NCBI GenBank assembly: GCA_015501585.1
Contig: JADNRY010000004.1
Coordinates: 124,001 to 188,000 of the forward strand
Origin: Rhodocollybia butyracea
Taxonomy: Eukaryota; Basidiomycota; Agaricomycetes; Agaricales; Omphalotaceae
Reading direction: 5' to 3'
DNA length: 64,000 bases
The notes beneath the pieces are model-generated. The model was not told the DNA's origin and ran no database searches. It saw only the letters and a list, made by a program, of their open reading frames with translations. The position numbers and the translations under genes are program-made. Shown in pieces: positions 34,324 to 45,879 of the stretch (the first letter of the stretch is position 1; each line of letters begins with the position of its first letter).

Positions 34324-35456
34324 GGCAGAGGGGAGAACAAAGTTTATCGTCGATTGCAGCTAGATACATATAACGTATAGATTTCAGCAGGTCCCCCCTT
34401 CCTTCAGACTATGATGCCCCTTGGTCAAAGAAAAATTCCATGTGCATGGCAATCACAATAGAGTTTGTGAAAGAGAAGAGTCAGAAGACACAACCAAGGG
34501 GCTGCAAAGGCTTGGTCTATTGTCCGTTCTTTCCGAATTAGCACGTTGTTCATGATTTCATCTGGGTTGGTCGAAGTATGTTGTTACGTTGTGAGCTGTG
34601 GAGCTAGAATGTTACACTAGGCCTATCGCATTTTCCCAGTGAGCGAACAACTGCGAATAAACGTGTATGTCTTGTGGCGTACCGGGGACTACATGGAGAA
34701 ATAACGCGGCCCTAACGGGGCTCATCGATAACGCAGCGGCAAGTGATTAATCGAATATGTGGCCGCGGATGTGTTGCCTCAAGTCCCTATGTAGTTCGCT
34801 GTCTTCAGAAGCATTCATCGGGAAAGAGAGGCTGCCAAGTGTACTTTTGTATTGAGGTACGTTCATCTTGGCAAATCTGACGCAGAAAGCGCTCACCCAT
34901 TGGCAGCACTTTCGGAAAGTCATCTGCTCTTGTTCAAGATATCGATGCCATCGTGCATCACCGATAAAGCCATGAAAATGATCTTTGCCTGGAGCCATAA
35001 CAAGGCGAAGATGTGATGACTGAGTGACCACTAACAGCAGCACCAAGGTGAAGTGCAGGGGATTTTGGCTCCGACCTCTGTGGAGACCGATAAGGATGAG
35101 TCAGAAGAGCAAGCTCGAGCTAAGTACTGGTGTTGTGTAGAGCTGTTCATGTGCTGTAGTGTGCTGTGTCCTAAAGAATCTGCGCTGCGGCTCCTCCGGT
35201 TCCTAAGCGCTTAAGCATTGGCAAGTCAGTCAACAGCCTCTTGCAACAGCTCACTTGTAAAGATGTGTCTAAGTTATATTCGCTTGCTGAGAACAGAAAT
35301 CCTCTATGGAGTCGAATGAACCTTAGCGAACGACTTACTACAAGACGGCTAACCAACCTTATAAAGCGTCTCGCGGTCAGGTGATAGTGAGAATCATGGT
35401 ACAATTAAATGATATAAATCATGGCGCCTTTCAACTACTTGTAACTTACCACTACT
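34324..35456. other. Intergenic, no supported gene
   Basis: About 1.1 kb between the divergent MFS transporter and the WD40 gene. A 99-residue frame on the minus strand (34747-35046) has no recognisable features. Promoters of both flanking genes should lie here. Confidence 0.4.
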
Positions 35457-37224
35457 ATGACGCTCAAAGACTCACGATTCGGGAAGCGTTTACGCGCTTC
35501 CCACTCGGCTGGTGTCGAAAACTCACCACGCAAGAAACGGCGGCGTATCGATATACCTACATCTCCTACAAAGTCACCATCGAAAAGGACGCAAATGTTG
35601 ACCGATACTCTGTTCAGACGTCAGAAGCCGCGTCCTAATTTTGGCGCTGAAGATAGATTTGTCCCACTTTGGGAAAATAGCAGTTTGAAAAGGTCGTATA
35701 ATCTCGAGGATAAAGCTTCCACAACAAAGTTCTTCACAGACCCGGCGAAAGGTACGTGGAACCTTATCTTTCTGTTAGGTCTCTTCTGACTTGCGCCCAC
35801 AGACCAAGCTAATCATCTCTTTGAGTCTGTGCTTCGATCAGAGCTTCATGGGTCTCCCAGCTCTTTTCATTCTACTCCGTCTCCTTCCCGCTCTATCTTT
35901 GGACAGATTTCACCTACAAACTCCCAGTGTAAAAGCTCACCTGATTACCTCGATAATCCAACGGGTGTCGCATATCAGCTCAGCCCATTGCATCAGAAGA
36001 CGCGTACTATCCTGAGCCAACACCGTCCCCATATACGCGCCGTGGCAAAAGACCCATCCAGAACTTTAGACCTTCCAGATCTTCCAGACGACTTTTACAC
36101 TAATCTGGTCGACTGGTCTCCGTCGGGGGTTCTCGGTGTTGGATTAGAACGAGAGATTTATCTATGGAGAGAGCAGAATTCTACCGTTTCAAAGTTATGC
36201 TCGATATCTGGAAAAGACAGTTACTGTTCTTTGGCATGGATGAAAACAGTGCGTATCTTCTCTCTGTCAACACTCAGTAACCGACCGTCGTTTTATTTCA
36301 GAGCCCTATGATCGCAGTCGGGACCCATGACGGTCATCTCAAGATCTACGACGCGTCCACACTTTCCCTAGTGCGCACGCTCGAGAATGCTGCGCCGCCC
36401 GTAGACCCTAGCAAACAACGGATCAGTTCTCTCTCTTGGACCTCCACCACGCTCTCATCGGGCTCTCGCGACTCTACTGTTAAACACTGGGACATTCGCG
36501 AGTCGAGCGCTAGACCGTACAAAACGTCTATCGGTCATAAACTCGAAGTTTCTGGCTTAAGATGGAACGGGGACGATGGTCCTCACGTAAATCTTCTTGC
36601 TTCCGGCGGGAATGATAACAAAGTATGCATTTGGGATCACCGGGGTTCAGCGCGGAACTCTGGCTGTAATAATGTCGCCGGCAGTTCAGGCAGTGTACAC
36701 GATCGGACTTCGGGACTTGCTCCACTATCTGTTTACCGGCACACAGCGTGTATCAAAGGTCTTGCTTGGAGCACTCACACCTCGGGACTACTGGCATCCG
36801 GTGGGGGAACTGGAGATCATCGTATCCGATTTTTCAATACGACGACTGGGAAGCTCGTAAATGAGATAGACACCGGAAGCCAAGTGTGTTTGTTCCTTCG
36901 TTTTCCTTTCCTTTGCTAATATCGCTATAGGTCTGCAACCTTGTTTGGTCGAAAAACACTAATGAAATCGTCAGCACCCATGGTTTCTCTTGCCTGACGG
37001 TTCCGAACCAGATTTGTATCTGGAAGTACCCAACGATGCGGATGGTATCCTCTCTGCGCGGCCATTCTGATCGGGTGCAGCATATTGCCTTGAGTCCCGA
37101 TGGAAATACAATTGCTACGGCGAGTAGCGATGAAACCCTGCGGTTTTGGGAAATATTTCCCAACAGACATTCTGTTGTGAATGATGCGGACAGTGTGTTG
37201 AATTATGGAAAGCTCATCCGGTGA
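35457..37224 (+). CDS. Cdc20/Cdh1 (fizzy-related) family APC/C activator
   Basis: Exons 35457-35751, 35803-36248, 36302-36883 and 36931-37224 give 538 residues. A basic N-terminus with KKRRR precedes a C-box-like EDRFVPLW, then seven WD40 repeats: DFYTNLVDWSPSGVLGVGL, the SWTSTTLSSGSRDSTVKHWD repeat, ASGGNDNKVCIWD, STHGFS and ICIWKYPTM, ending with SDETLRFWEIF. The last residues are Leu-Ile-Arg, matching the C-terminal IR tail that docks activators on APC/C. Role: substrate receptor for ubiquitin-dependent proteolysis in mitosis, G1 or meiosis. The C-box Arg at the end of DRFxPxR is Trp here. Cdh1/Fzr type seems likelier than Cdc20, but a meiotic activator (Ama1/Mfr1-like) is possible. Confidence 0.88.
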
Positions 37225-37779
37225 ATGAAACTTGGTCTTAGTATATTTTGTGCATTATGGACTTCTCTCACGTCTCATTATAATTATCCCTGCACATACA
37301 ATAACCATATTTCTGTATTTTTATGACGTACTACCTATGTAATTATCCTAACACGAAGCTTATGCGTGCTATTTTCATTACCAAGGCAGGATGAAAAAGT
37401 CAGTTGCGAGCGACCAGCAGTTCTACAAATGACCACAACGAGGCCTGCATTGCGACCCAGGCAAATCTCAACTTACATTGGAAAAAAAGTTTTCTTGCTC
37501 CCATCCGAACTCTTCCCTCGCAAATCTTGTACTACGTGGGTTTTCTCGCCCGATGACCCCTCATAATCCTCATGGGGCGGGACAAGAGTTCAAGTTTATA
37601 CTTCAGTTGTGCCGCCAGTCTTGTACAATGCCACTTTCCTCTTACAAAAACCTGACGATCAAATTTACACTTCATCGCGCTAGAAGTTTCATTTTCTTAA
37701 TCGGTGATCTACTATTGTCCCTACTCCAGAAGCCGCCTCTCAGAACGACACAAGACACAATATTTCTACAGGATACAGC
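37225..37779. other. Intergenic between convergent genes
   Basis: About 550 bases between two convergent stops. Short frames only, no recognisable product. Likely both 3' untranslated regions. Confidence 0.4.
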
Positions 37780-39706
37780 TCATATTGCTTTGCGGTGTTC
37801 CTGTTCAGAGGTCATGAGCTCTGAGTTTAGAAGAAATTTTGCACAAGTTACCGGCGCATGAGTTGTCTCGTGGTCAACATGAACAAAGCATCTCTCGACT
37901 CTTGGAAGGTTCTCGATTAAATCTTGCAGCGCTTGGCTAACGTCGTGAGCTTTGCCCAGAGGCGTGTCTGACTTCATTACGATGTCGATCTCCACAAAAT
38001 AGTCCTGTGAGAGCATGGACACTGTTAGCCAGAAAGTACGAATCGCTGAGGTTTAGCACATACGGGGCCACTCTACGACAGTATCGAGCATTAGAGTGAG
38101 TACGAGCATAATGTCAAGTAATCGTTGATACGCACATGATACGCTCTGACGGTATCAACTTGTTGGATATCATCGCTGAATGTAGCAGTATTGTACGTTA
38201 ACAGCTGGAGAAACTCGCGGGGTGCAGATTTGCCGGCTAAAAGTTGGAATTCTCGGTGAACCGTTCGGCCCCATGTGAGTAGTATACCGACTCCGATCTG
38301 AGCAGAATTCAGGAGCTTGTTGGGAGGCAGAAAAAAAAAATGCTTACAACGAGAGCACCAGTCGGATCCAGCCCTATAACGAACGTTAAGTTGAAGATAG
38401 TGGTAAGTTTTTCATGAAAGATCAAGACAGCTTACACCAAACTAATTTACTGCCTCCTGCGGACATGAGCAAACCTGAATGAAAGATACAATTGGCGAGG
38501 GCAGGAAGTTGAATGATTAGCTCACTTACCAAAACCATTCAGAAAGATATCATTCCTATGATCTTCCCAGAGTACATACACCTGGCTCGAGCGTTTTCGT
38601 AGCGAGGTGCAATAGAGGAAAAGTAGAAACTTGACACCTGCAAAAAATGGCAAGATCGAGCATGAAGATCAATAGCGCCATGAAGTATGGACGCACTCAA
38701 AGCAGCAGCAACAGCAATAATAGACGGTAGATGAAAATCATTTGTACTACTGTCTGGATTATGTGTGACGATATCGCGGACGGATTCAACCATGACCACT
38801 AAATTAACTGCGCCCATCCTAAGCAGGAAAAAGATGCGTTCGTATCCTAGTTCAACAGAGAAGGGTTAATACACTCACAGGAAACCTAAGCCACGCTAAT
38901 GAGTTTCGAGGAAAACACAAGGTACACAGACGGTCTTACCATAAACAATATTCCCAATATTCTCCAATCGTGCACCACCTACAGGCCATTTGTTCACGTC
39001 CAACTTTTTTGATTTCTGGTGGATCCAAAATAGGACGACATTTGACCCCATATCGAATACCGCATCGATTCCTGTGGCAAGTAAAGAGAGAGAACCGGAT
39101 GTTATCGCAGCATATACTGGAAAGAACAGGATTAGCAGCTGGATTTCAAAGAAGGAAGCAAGCGCACGCTGTAGAATGCAAAGCCCGACATTGGCGACTA
39201 AGCTGGCGTAGACGGCGATTTTAACCTGGGTTTATATGTAGATGAAAACTGCTTGTTGTTGCGAGCCTCGTTACCTACCGGGATACGGTTATTATCCTCT
39301 TCTACCTTTGCATCTTGGATATGATCTTGCATCGGTTTGAGTAACGAGTTTATCAACTTTGCGGCGCAGTGAGATGAGACGATTACGTGAAGTCGAAAAG
39401 AAAGAAGAGACAAACTTTATTTTGATGGCTATGATACTTTAGCACTCCTTTGCTTTTCTTGCGGTTGCGTATTTCAGACAACTGATCCTCTGTTTGAAGA
39501 CCATGCCGGAGATTGAATGGATCTACGTCGTTTAGGCTCGATGTGGCGATGGCTGGCTCTACGTCAGAAGGAAAGCTCGCAGGACGTTGAGAAATATCGA
39601 TCTGTACTTGACTTATTAGCAAAAGAGTTGACTGAAGAGCCAGTTGCAAGATTTTGAGTACTTCAACAGTGGTAGAGGACCCTTTGATTGTGTCACGAAC
39701 ATTCAT
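37780..39706 (-). CDS. Cation diffusion facilitator (CDF) metal transporter
   Basis: Starts MNVRDTIKGSS at 39706. A cytosolic N-terminus (LLKPMQDHIQDAKVEEDNN) is followed by membrane helices: AVYASLVANVGLCILQAYAA, a GIDAVFDPMSN segment with the Asp-rich metal site typical of helix 2, GNIVYGFLMGAVNLVVMVES, and WEDHRNDIFLN, where the HxxxD-like pair corresponds to helix 5. The C-terminal cytosolic domain reads VDTVRAYHCGP, YFVEIDIVMKSDTPLGKAHD, ERCFVHVDHETTHAP, ending HRKAI. A 51-bp intron near 37800-37855 is in frame, so retention would add residues. Likely mitochondrial or vacuolar Fe/Mn/Zn export; the fungal Mmt-like subgroup is inferred. Confidence 0.85.
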
Positions 39707-39980
39707 TGTGGGAAGGCAGGACCGAAAGAGTGGTAATTGATCTGGCTGAAGAAAAGTGAAAAAGCGATGGGAGTTTCTGTGTCGACTGATGGAATTAGGT
39801 GGGATTAGAGGTATGTAAGATGGAAGTATGTAGGGAACTGAAGGTGATTAGGTATGCGAGGAAGGAATACCGTCAAGCTGTTACGGCAGACCTTCGGCAG
39901 TGTTTTTAGCTAGCGCTCAGCATAGCGCTCGCCGGCGCGTGTTTCAACACGCTCATCTTTCTCCTTTCACTGCAGACACC
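39707..39980. promoter_or_regulatory. Shared divergent promoter region of CDF gene and apm1
   Basis: Only 274 bases separate the two start codons, so both promoters must lie here. No specific binding site is claimed. Confidence 0.5.
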
Positions 39981-41722
39981 ATGGCATCTCTTATCGCTAT
40001 CCTCGATATCAAAGGAAAGCCTCTCATACAACGAATGTATCGCGACGATGTCCCTGCTTCGGCCCTTGAACAGTTTATTCCAATAGTATATGAGATGGAG
40101 GAAGAGAATCAGCAAATTGTGCCGTGTTTTACGAGGGATGGTGTGAATTATATGCATCTAAAGCACTCAAACCTGTACTGTCCGTCACTACCTCTCCATA
40201 TCCGTGAGCACATATCTGACCATGTGTAGTACTAGCTGTTTCGCGGCGGAACACCAATGCAATGGAGGTATTGATCTTTCTCAACAAATTAAAGGAAGTC
40301 TTGGTAGAGTATTTCAAGTCACTGGAGGAGGAATCGATTCGTGACAACTTTGTTGTCATCTACGAGCTGATGGATGAGATGATGGACTTTGGATATCCTC
40401 AAGCGACTGAGAGTAAGATCCTGCAAGAGTATGTCTTCTCGATGTGCTTGAATTCCCTTGGATTGCTCAATCGCTCCAGATATATTACCCAGGAATATCA
40501 CGCTCTTGAAATTCAACAGCAGGCCAAGTCTCTCGCTCAAGTTACAAATGCCGTTTCATGGCGCTCGGAAGGGCTCAAGTACTCGCGGAATGAGGTGTTT
40601 TTAGATGTTATTGAAAGTGTTAATATGCTGGTATGTACGTGCCATTCTCGCATTTGGTCCATCCAATCCTGTATAGGTTAACACATCTGGATCTGTTGTG
40701 CGATCCGAGATTCTTGGGAAAGTGCAAATGAAATGTTACTTGTCAGGCATGCCTGAGCTTCGACTGGGGCTTAACGATAAAGTCGCAATTGAAGGCAGTG
40801 GTCGATGTGAGTATCCTTTACCTCCTCAGATTGCTGTCGTTAACGACGATAGCTACCCAGCGGGACAAAAAGAAGCGATCGAGATGGAAGATGTACGATT
40901 CCACCAATGTGTTCGTCTGGCTCGCTTCGAGAGTGATAGGACAATCTCCTTTATCCCGCCGGATGGTGAATTCTCTTTGATGTCGTACCGTGAGCCATCC
41001 CTATTCCCAGCCTTTGCCTCTTGCTCGACAACGGTACTATTTTACCAGGGATATCAACTCACATCGAAAAACCACTGATATGGGTTGAAGCATCTATGCA
41101 CAATTTCGGTACCCGGATCGAATTTTCAGTAAAAGTAATGGCTCAATTCAAGCGACGCTCGACTGCCAACAACGTGGAGATTATAGTTCCAGTGCCGGAG
41201 GATGCTGATACACCCAAGTTCAAAGTATAGATATTACTCAATCTTCAGATTGATGTTTTCTAAACGTTATGCAGGTTCCTATTGGTTCTGCATCATACGC
41301 CCCCGAAAAGTCTGCATTTGTGTGGAAAATCAAGAAACTTGCGGGAGGAAAAGATTATTCGATGAGTGCAAGCCTCAACTTACCCACTATCCGGCAGGAC
41401 GCCGATGCAGTACAAGTCCAACGGCCACCGATTAGTGTGATCTTTGAGATCCCTTATTTTACAGTTAGTGGGATCAAGGTTCGTGCTTGCTGTTGAAGCC
41501 TTAGTCAAGACTCAAACCCTCTACAGGTCCGATATCTCAAAACAGTCGAGAAGTCAGGATACCAAGCTGTTCCTTGGGTGAGGTATATCACACAGAATGG
41601 GGATTATAGGTGAGGGCTTGTTGGATGATCTATATAGCTCCGTCACTGACGTCTTTATTTCTAGTTTACGAACAGGCTCATTGGCACAGCCGCGCAGGGA
41701 CGAGGGCTTTGAGGACCAGTGA
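39981..41722 (+). CDS. apm1: AP-1 clathrin adaptor complex subunit mu
   Basis: Starts MASLIAILDIKGKPLIQRMY. The longin-like N-terminal domain includes RDGVNYMHLKHSNLYLLAVS and FLNKLKEVLVEYF. The mu homology domain begins near SWRSEGLKYSRNEVFLDVIE and includes GKVQMKCYLSGMPELRLGLN, EDVRFHQCVRLARFE, PPDGEFSLMSYR, KPLIWVEAS, FEIPYFTVSGIKVRYLK and YITQNGDYSLRTG, ending GFEDQ. Introns were found at about 40180-40230, 40430-40477, 40630-40678, 40808-40858, 40990-41047, 41227-41275 and 41478-41526. The protein sorts cargo at the trans-Golgi and endosomes by binding tyrosine motifs. Full length for the family (about 430 residues). The ATG at 39981 is preferred over an upstream in-frame extension because MAS(L/A)I is the family start. 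Confidence 0.93.
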
Positions 41723-42066
41723 TACATTCCATCACACGACTTACCTGTGGAATAGATTCATATGGCTCTTTGGGTAAAAGTCATTTAATGATACGCTCTG
41801 GCTGGGACGTTTTAGCTGTAGGGCTAGTGGTTATCCCATTGCGTTCATCAGATCATCTGGATATTCTTTGCCTGGTAGTTTCGGCGAATTGCTGTGGTCT
41901 AGATACAAAGGTATTTGTTTCCATCGCGAGGGTCGAACCCGCATATCTACAAATTGTCGGCCAATGTTGAATAGTAATACATGGGGACTCGTCATGTCTT
42001 CATCTCCCTTTACAGCTATCATTAAGTGCTTGATGATTTCGCAAACCAGAAAGACTAAAAACCTAC

Positions 42067-43525
42067 CTATACCTCTTCGGGTGGTACTCCTTTGTCTGAC
42101 TTGTCCGGTAAATCAGCGCATTCCACTGGCTGAATACGAGGACCCATTATGTTATCTGTTGTTAAGCTCGCCATACCGTTGACTGACACGGGAAAACTTC
42201 GTGGTCGAAAAGAAAGTCTTGTTCCTGCGGTATATGTCTCCGACGAGGGTGGTTTTGAAGCACTGACAATGATCGTGGAGAACTAGCTTGAGGTTAAAAC
42301 ATTGTTCCGGACTTATTCTCAAGAGATACCTACTATTAAGGCCTGGTAAGGTGTGTCTGATTAGATCTCATGGAATTTGCGTGTAACTCGACCTACGGTG
42401 ACGCAAGCAAACTAGGAAGGTAATCAGTACTTTGATAAAGCAATAGTTAATGTAGATATCGATACTGACTGAATTCCCAAACACTTCGTACACGACTGAT
42501 GAGATAACGGAGGTCGCAAAAACACTAAATAGCCAAACAAGATTGATCGCAGCTAGTATGAACGTTGATCAGTCGAATGGAGACAAGAACTAAAAAGTGG
42601 CACGTACCGGAATTGATGATGATAGCGCCGACCTGGACATATGTGTTGGATGACTGCACTCCCGAGGCCGATAACTGGCGATGGGAACGCCACAGACGGA
42701 CGATTATAAGACCTTTGACTCTTCTTAAGATATGCCACTCAGAGAGGTAGAAAAGATGGCTTTACCGGTGCATATTAGATTCACGGCCAACGAGACGAAG
42801 CCAAAGATGTTTTCAGCGAGGGATAATTTTTGCTCATGATTAGTCCAGGGATCCTCGCTTGTCTCACGAAGAGAAACTGTGCTCCATATTCCGACGCCTT
42901 TGAATTAATCTCGTGAACTTCGGTTGTAAAGCATACTTGGAACAGACGTACCAAATTCGACCACCAGCACTAATAAAGGAATGGCGACAACACGAAGACG
43001 AGTGTTGTAGAGGATATACGAACGATAAACCTAACACCGGATTCATCAGGTATCCGCACAGTCAAGGAACCTCGAACTGCTCAGCGCACCAAAAATGTGT
43101 CTGAGACCATCACAGCGAATATAGCACATCCACTGTTGATGCTGTGCCTTCTACCATACCCAGAGAAATCAACAGGATCGGTGGGGCTTTTGAAGATGTG
43201 GGTGGCGAAGATGAGATCACCAACCACTGCCTGCATAAAGATTCCGTCACCTGGAATTTTTGGAATGATCTAAGAGTGATTGCATACCACCGTCGCGATG
43301 ACAAAGAGCAGAAGACTTGCTGTTGAAAGATAGATGAAAGTCCTAGGCGCCAACTTTCTTCGGCGTACTGCTAGAATTTGGATATGCTTGATAAAAGTTG
43401 CAGCGTATGCACCTAGAAAACCAAGCGACAGGTGAGAGGAAGACACTAAAAGTACACCTGGACAACTCACCGTAGACCAGTACTTCCATAAATGTCCCAA
43501 TGAAGATAGCGGTGATCAAAAACAT
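42067..43525 (-). pseudogene. Polytopic (7-TM-like) membrane protein gene, copy 1, with nonsense codon
   Basis: Exons follow the usual agaricomycete seven-helix layout: MFLITAIFIGTFMEVLVYG (43525), AYAATFIKHIQILAVRRRKL, FIYLSTASLLLFVIATVV, VGDLIFATHIFKSPTDPVDF, INSGCAIFAVMVSDTFLVR, INLVWLFSVFATSVISSVV, then a cytosolic tail STIIVSASKPPSSE to stop 42067. A TAG at 42285-42283 replaces the Gln codon of copy 2 before the tail, and one exon join near 43270 does not fit in phase. Function unknown. May still be expressed as a shortened protein. Confidence 0.55.
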
Positions 43526-44388
43526 ATTCTCGAGGGAGTGCCAGAGTGCATCTAATCGGGCTGTCCCTTAGGCCTTAAGTACAAGACTGCTGTCCTACTT
43601 CGGCCGTATGTGTATGTCCCAATAGGCACTGAAGTCTTCCCATGTCACGTTTAGTACGTAGCACTATGTATGTCCTTCGTAAATTTCAACCTTGATGTTT
43701 TGTTTCCAGGCTATAAGTGGATAGCAACCCGTCGAATCGTTGGGCGTCTGAATAGCGTCTGGAATCTTGGGACAGCATTTAGCTAGAGCAAGCCTGAATT
43801 TTTTATGGGGAGGGTCCGAGTCGAACGATCCTACCCCGGACTTGTCAGTCACATGTAGTGCACAATAACAAAACCCTCATTTATCAGACGCGCCATGAAG
43901 TAAAAGCGTTGCCAAGAACTTGTCAACCTGCTGTACCCTGCTGTGCCTCGAAATGGTGGATGGCGAAGACTCGGAAGAGCCGAACATTGATTCAATCCGA
44001 TGCAATTGATACTTATGGCAATGGAAATGTGACGTACGTCCTCGGCGGCATCAATTGCCATCATCGGTAGCCGTCCGGTAGCCGTATGACTTCTAGATCT
44101 GTCATCACCGGAAGTACGACCTTGTACAACTTCTGTCCATTGGACATATGTAACAACTGTGCCACGATGGCCAGTCGTAGACCAGCTGCGTGCTGTACCA
44201 CTATGGCCGGACTTTACTGAGAATTCCAGGTCTTCAACGCGCAACTGGTTACTGAATCCAAAACCCGGCCGCAGCTCGCACGACTTTCAGGACAGGGCCC
44301 TCAACACTTTATAATGCGGCCATTGAACTAGCCTACATCTCTTCTCGTGGCACGCACTTCAGATGGAGGTCGAAATATTTGGATCTAT
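43526..44388. other. Intergenic, nothing recognised
   Basis: No supported gene. Its right end (about 44365-44388) is the left edge of the duplicated apm1 segment. Confidence 0.4.
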
Positions 44389-44897
44389 TAGAGTGTATTT
44401 GGAGACACTTTTTTCGCAAGTTGTCGAAGTTTCGATGCAACTTTCCAAAAAGAGCTGACAGCTGGCCTAACCCTAAGATCTCCCGATTTGCTTACATCGT
44501 CATTGATCCGTCGTCGCTGTCATGGCGTCGTCGTTGCCTCCTCATCGCTGTCGTGGCGTCGTCGCTGGAGGCAACGATGAGCAAGCCTCGAAATCGCCGC
44601 TTTCACCTTAGGTATCTGTGTTCTCATTAATATGCATGTACCTAGATGATAAATCTATTGAATTATCTGTACAAACCTCTTGGATACAGGTCTACTGATA
44701 AACGTTATAGTCGTTGTCATCGTGTGCAACGACCTACAACGAACGGCGCCAAGATTTCTAACCCTAAGTTTACCGATTTAGGATGATGACGTTTGACAGA
44801 ATATGATCTGGATTTTTCGATCTCAAAAGCTGTCACAACTTTCGCAACTTTGGAAAACTTCCATGCAACATTGCCAGGGGGTTCCAAATACACTCTA
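44389..44897. mobile_element. MITE with TAGAGTGTATTTGGA ends
   Basis: Terminal inverted repeats TAGAGTGTATTTGGA of about 15 bases, extending imperfectly inward. It splits a sequence that matches apm1 (GGATCT before, TTGTACAATTCGAGATTCTT after). No 8-bp duplication; TAT is the only visible flank repeat, so the family is open. Internal GTCGTCGCTG and GGAGGCAAC repeats are present. No coding frame. Confidence 0.65.
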
Positions 44898-45600
44898 TTG
44901 TACAATTCGAGATTCTTGGGAAAGAGCAAATGAGGTGTTATGTGGTCAGGCACGCCTCGACTAGGACTTGATGATGAGGTGGCAACGGTCGATGCGAGTA
45001 TCTTTTGCTTCCTCCCATTGCAAGAGATGTACGATGCCACTGTATTCTTCTGGCTTGCTTTGAGAGTGATAGGACAATACGGACTGTGGAATCTCTTTAA
45101 CGTCGTTCCGCGAGGCTGAGCTATCCCTGTTGCCAACTTTCGCCTCTTGCTCAAGAATGGTGCTATCTTACCAGGGATATCAACTTGCATCGAAAAATCT
45201 GGTGCCAACAACGAGGAGACTATGTTTACAGTGCGTGACTGGAGATAGGAATTAACGTCTCTAATTACTATGCAGATTCCCATCGGCTCTTCATTGTACG
45301 CCTCCGAAAAATCTGCATCTGTGTGGAAAATAAAAAAGCTTGTGAGAGGAAACTTATTCGATGAAAGTCTCGGCTTAGTACCATCATCTGGCACCGCAGC
45401 TCAAGCCCAACTATCGGTGAGCGTGAGCTTTGAGATTCGTTATCTTACAGTCAGTGGGTCAATGTTGTGTTTACTGTTTGAATTCGTGAAGACTAAAACC
45501 CAATACATATCTCAAAGTAGTCAAGAAGTCGTCCTGACATCTTTATTTCAAGTTTAAGGACATTAATGATTGGCAAAACTGTGCAGCTTCGAGGACCAGT
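44898..45600 (+). pseudogene. Partial apm1 duplicate
   Basis: Degenerate copy of the mu homology domain of apm1. Matches include GLDDEVAT, PIGSSLYASEKSASVWKIKK (intact gene: PIGSASYAPEKSAFVWKIKK) and VSFEIRYLTVSGS. Stops, deletions and lost splice sites separate the blocks, and the N-terminal half is absent. It is followed by a copy of the same downstream membrane protein gene, so gene and neighbour were duplicated together. Confidence 0.8.
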
Positions 45601-45879
45601 GATACGTTGTCTTACACGACTTACTTACAGGGGAATCGATTCATTTGGTTTATTCAACTTGAAGTGATGAAATCTCTCATTCGATGATAGCCCTGGCATG
45701 ATACCATAGCGTTCAACATCATTTGGATGTGCCTTGCTTCAGTGATATTGATACAGGGTATTTTTCTCCAGTGAGGGTCGAACTCGAATGGTACTAGTAC
45801 ATCTGGACTCTTCTCCACTTACATTTATCTATTCTATAAATGTTTGGTTTTCGCAAAGCAGAAAGTTCAAAAGACCTAC

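Noticed and set aside
34747..35046. 99-residue minus-strand frame
   Set aside because: No recognisable motifs, no paralogue, and no splice-linked neighbours; not enough to call a gene.
41925..41950. tRNA T-arm-like sequence on the minus strand (GCGGGTTCGACCCTCGC)
   Set aside because: The 5-bp stem is good but no matching acceptor, D-arm or anticodon arm lies upstream; the duplicated copy near 45775 is also incomplete.
43800..43870. Second possible tRNA with GTTCGACTC
   Set aside because: The flanking stem does not pair and no cloverleaf can be drawn.
43849..44244. 131-residue minus-strand frame
   Set aside because: Composition and context look random and it overlaps a plus-strand frame; no family features.
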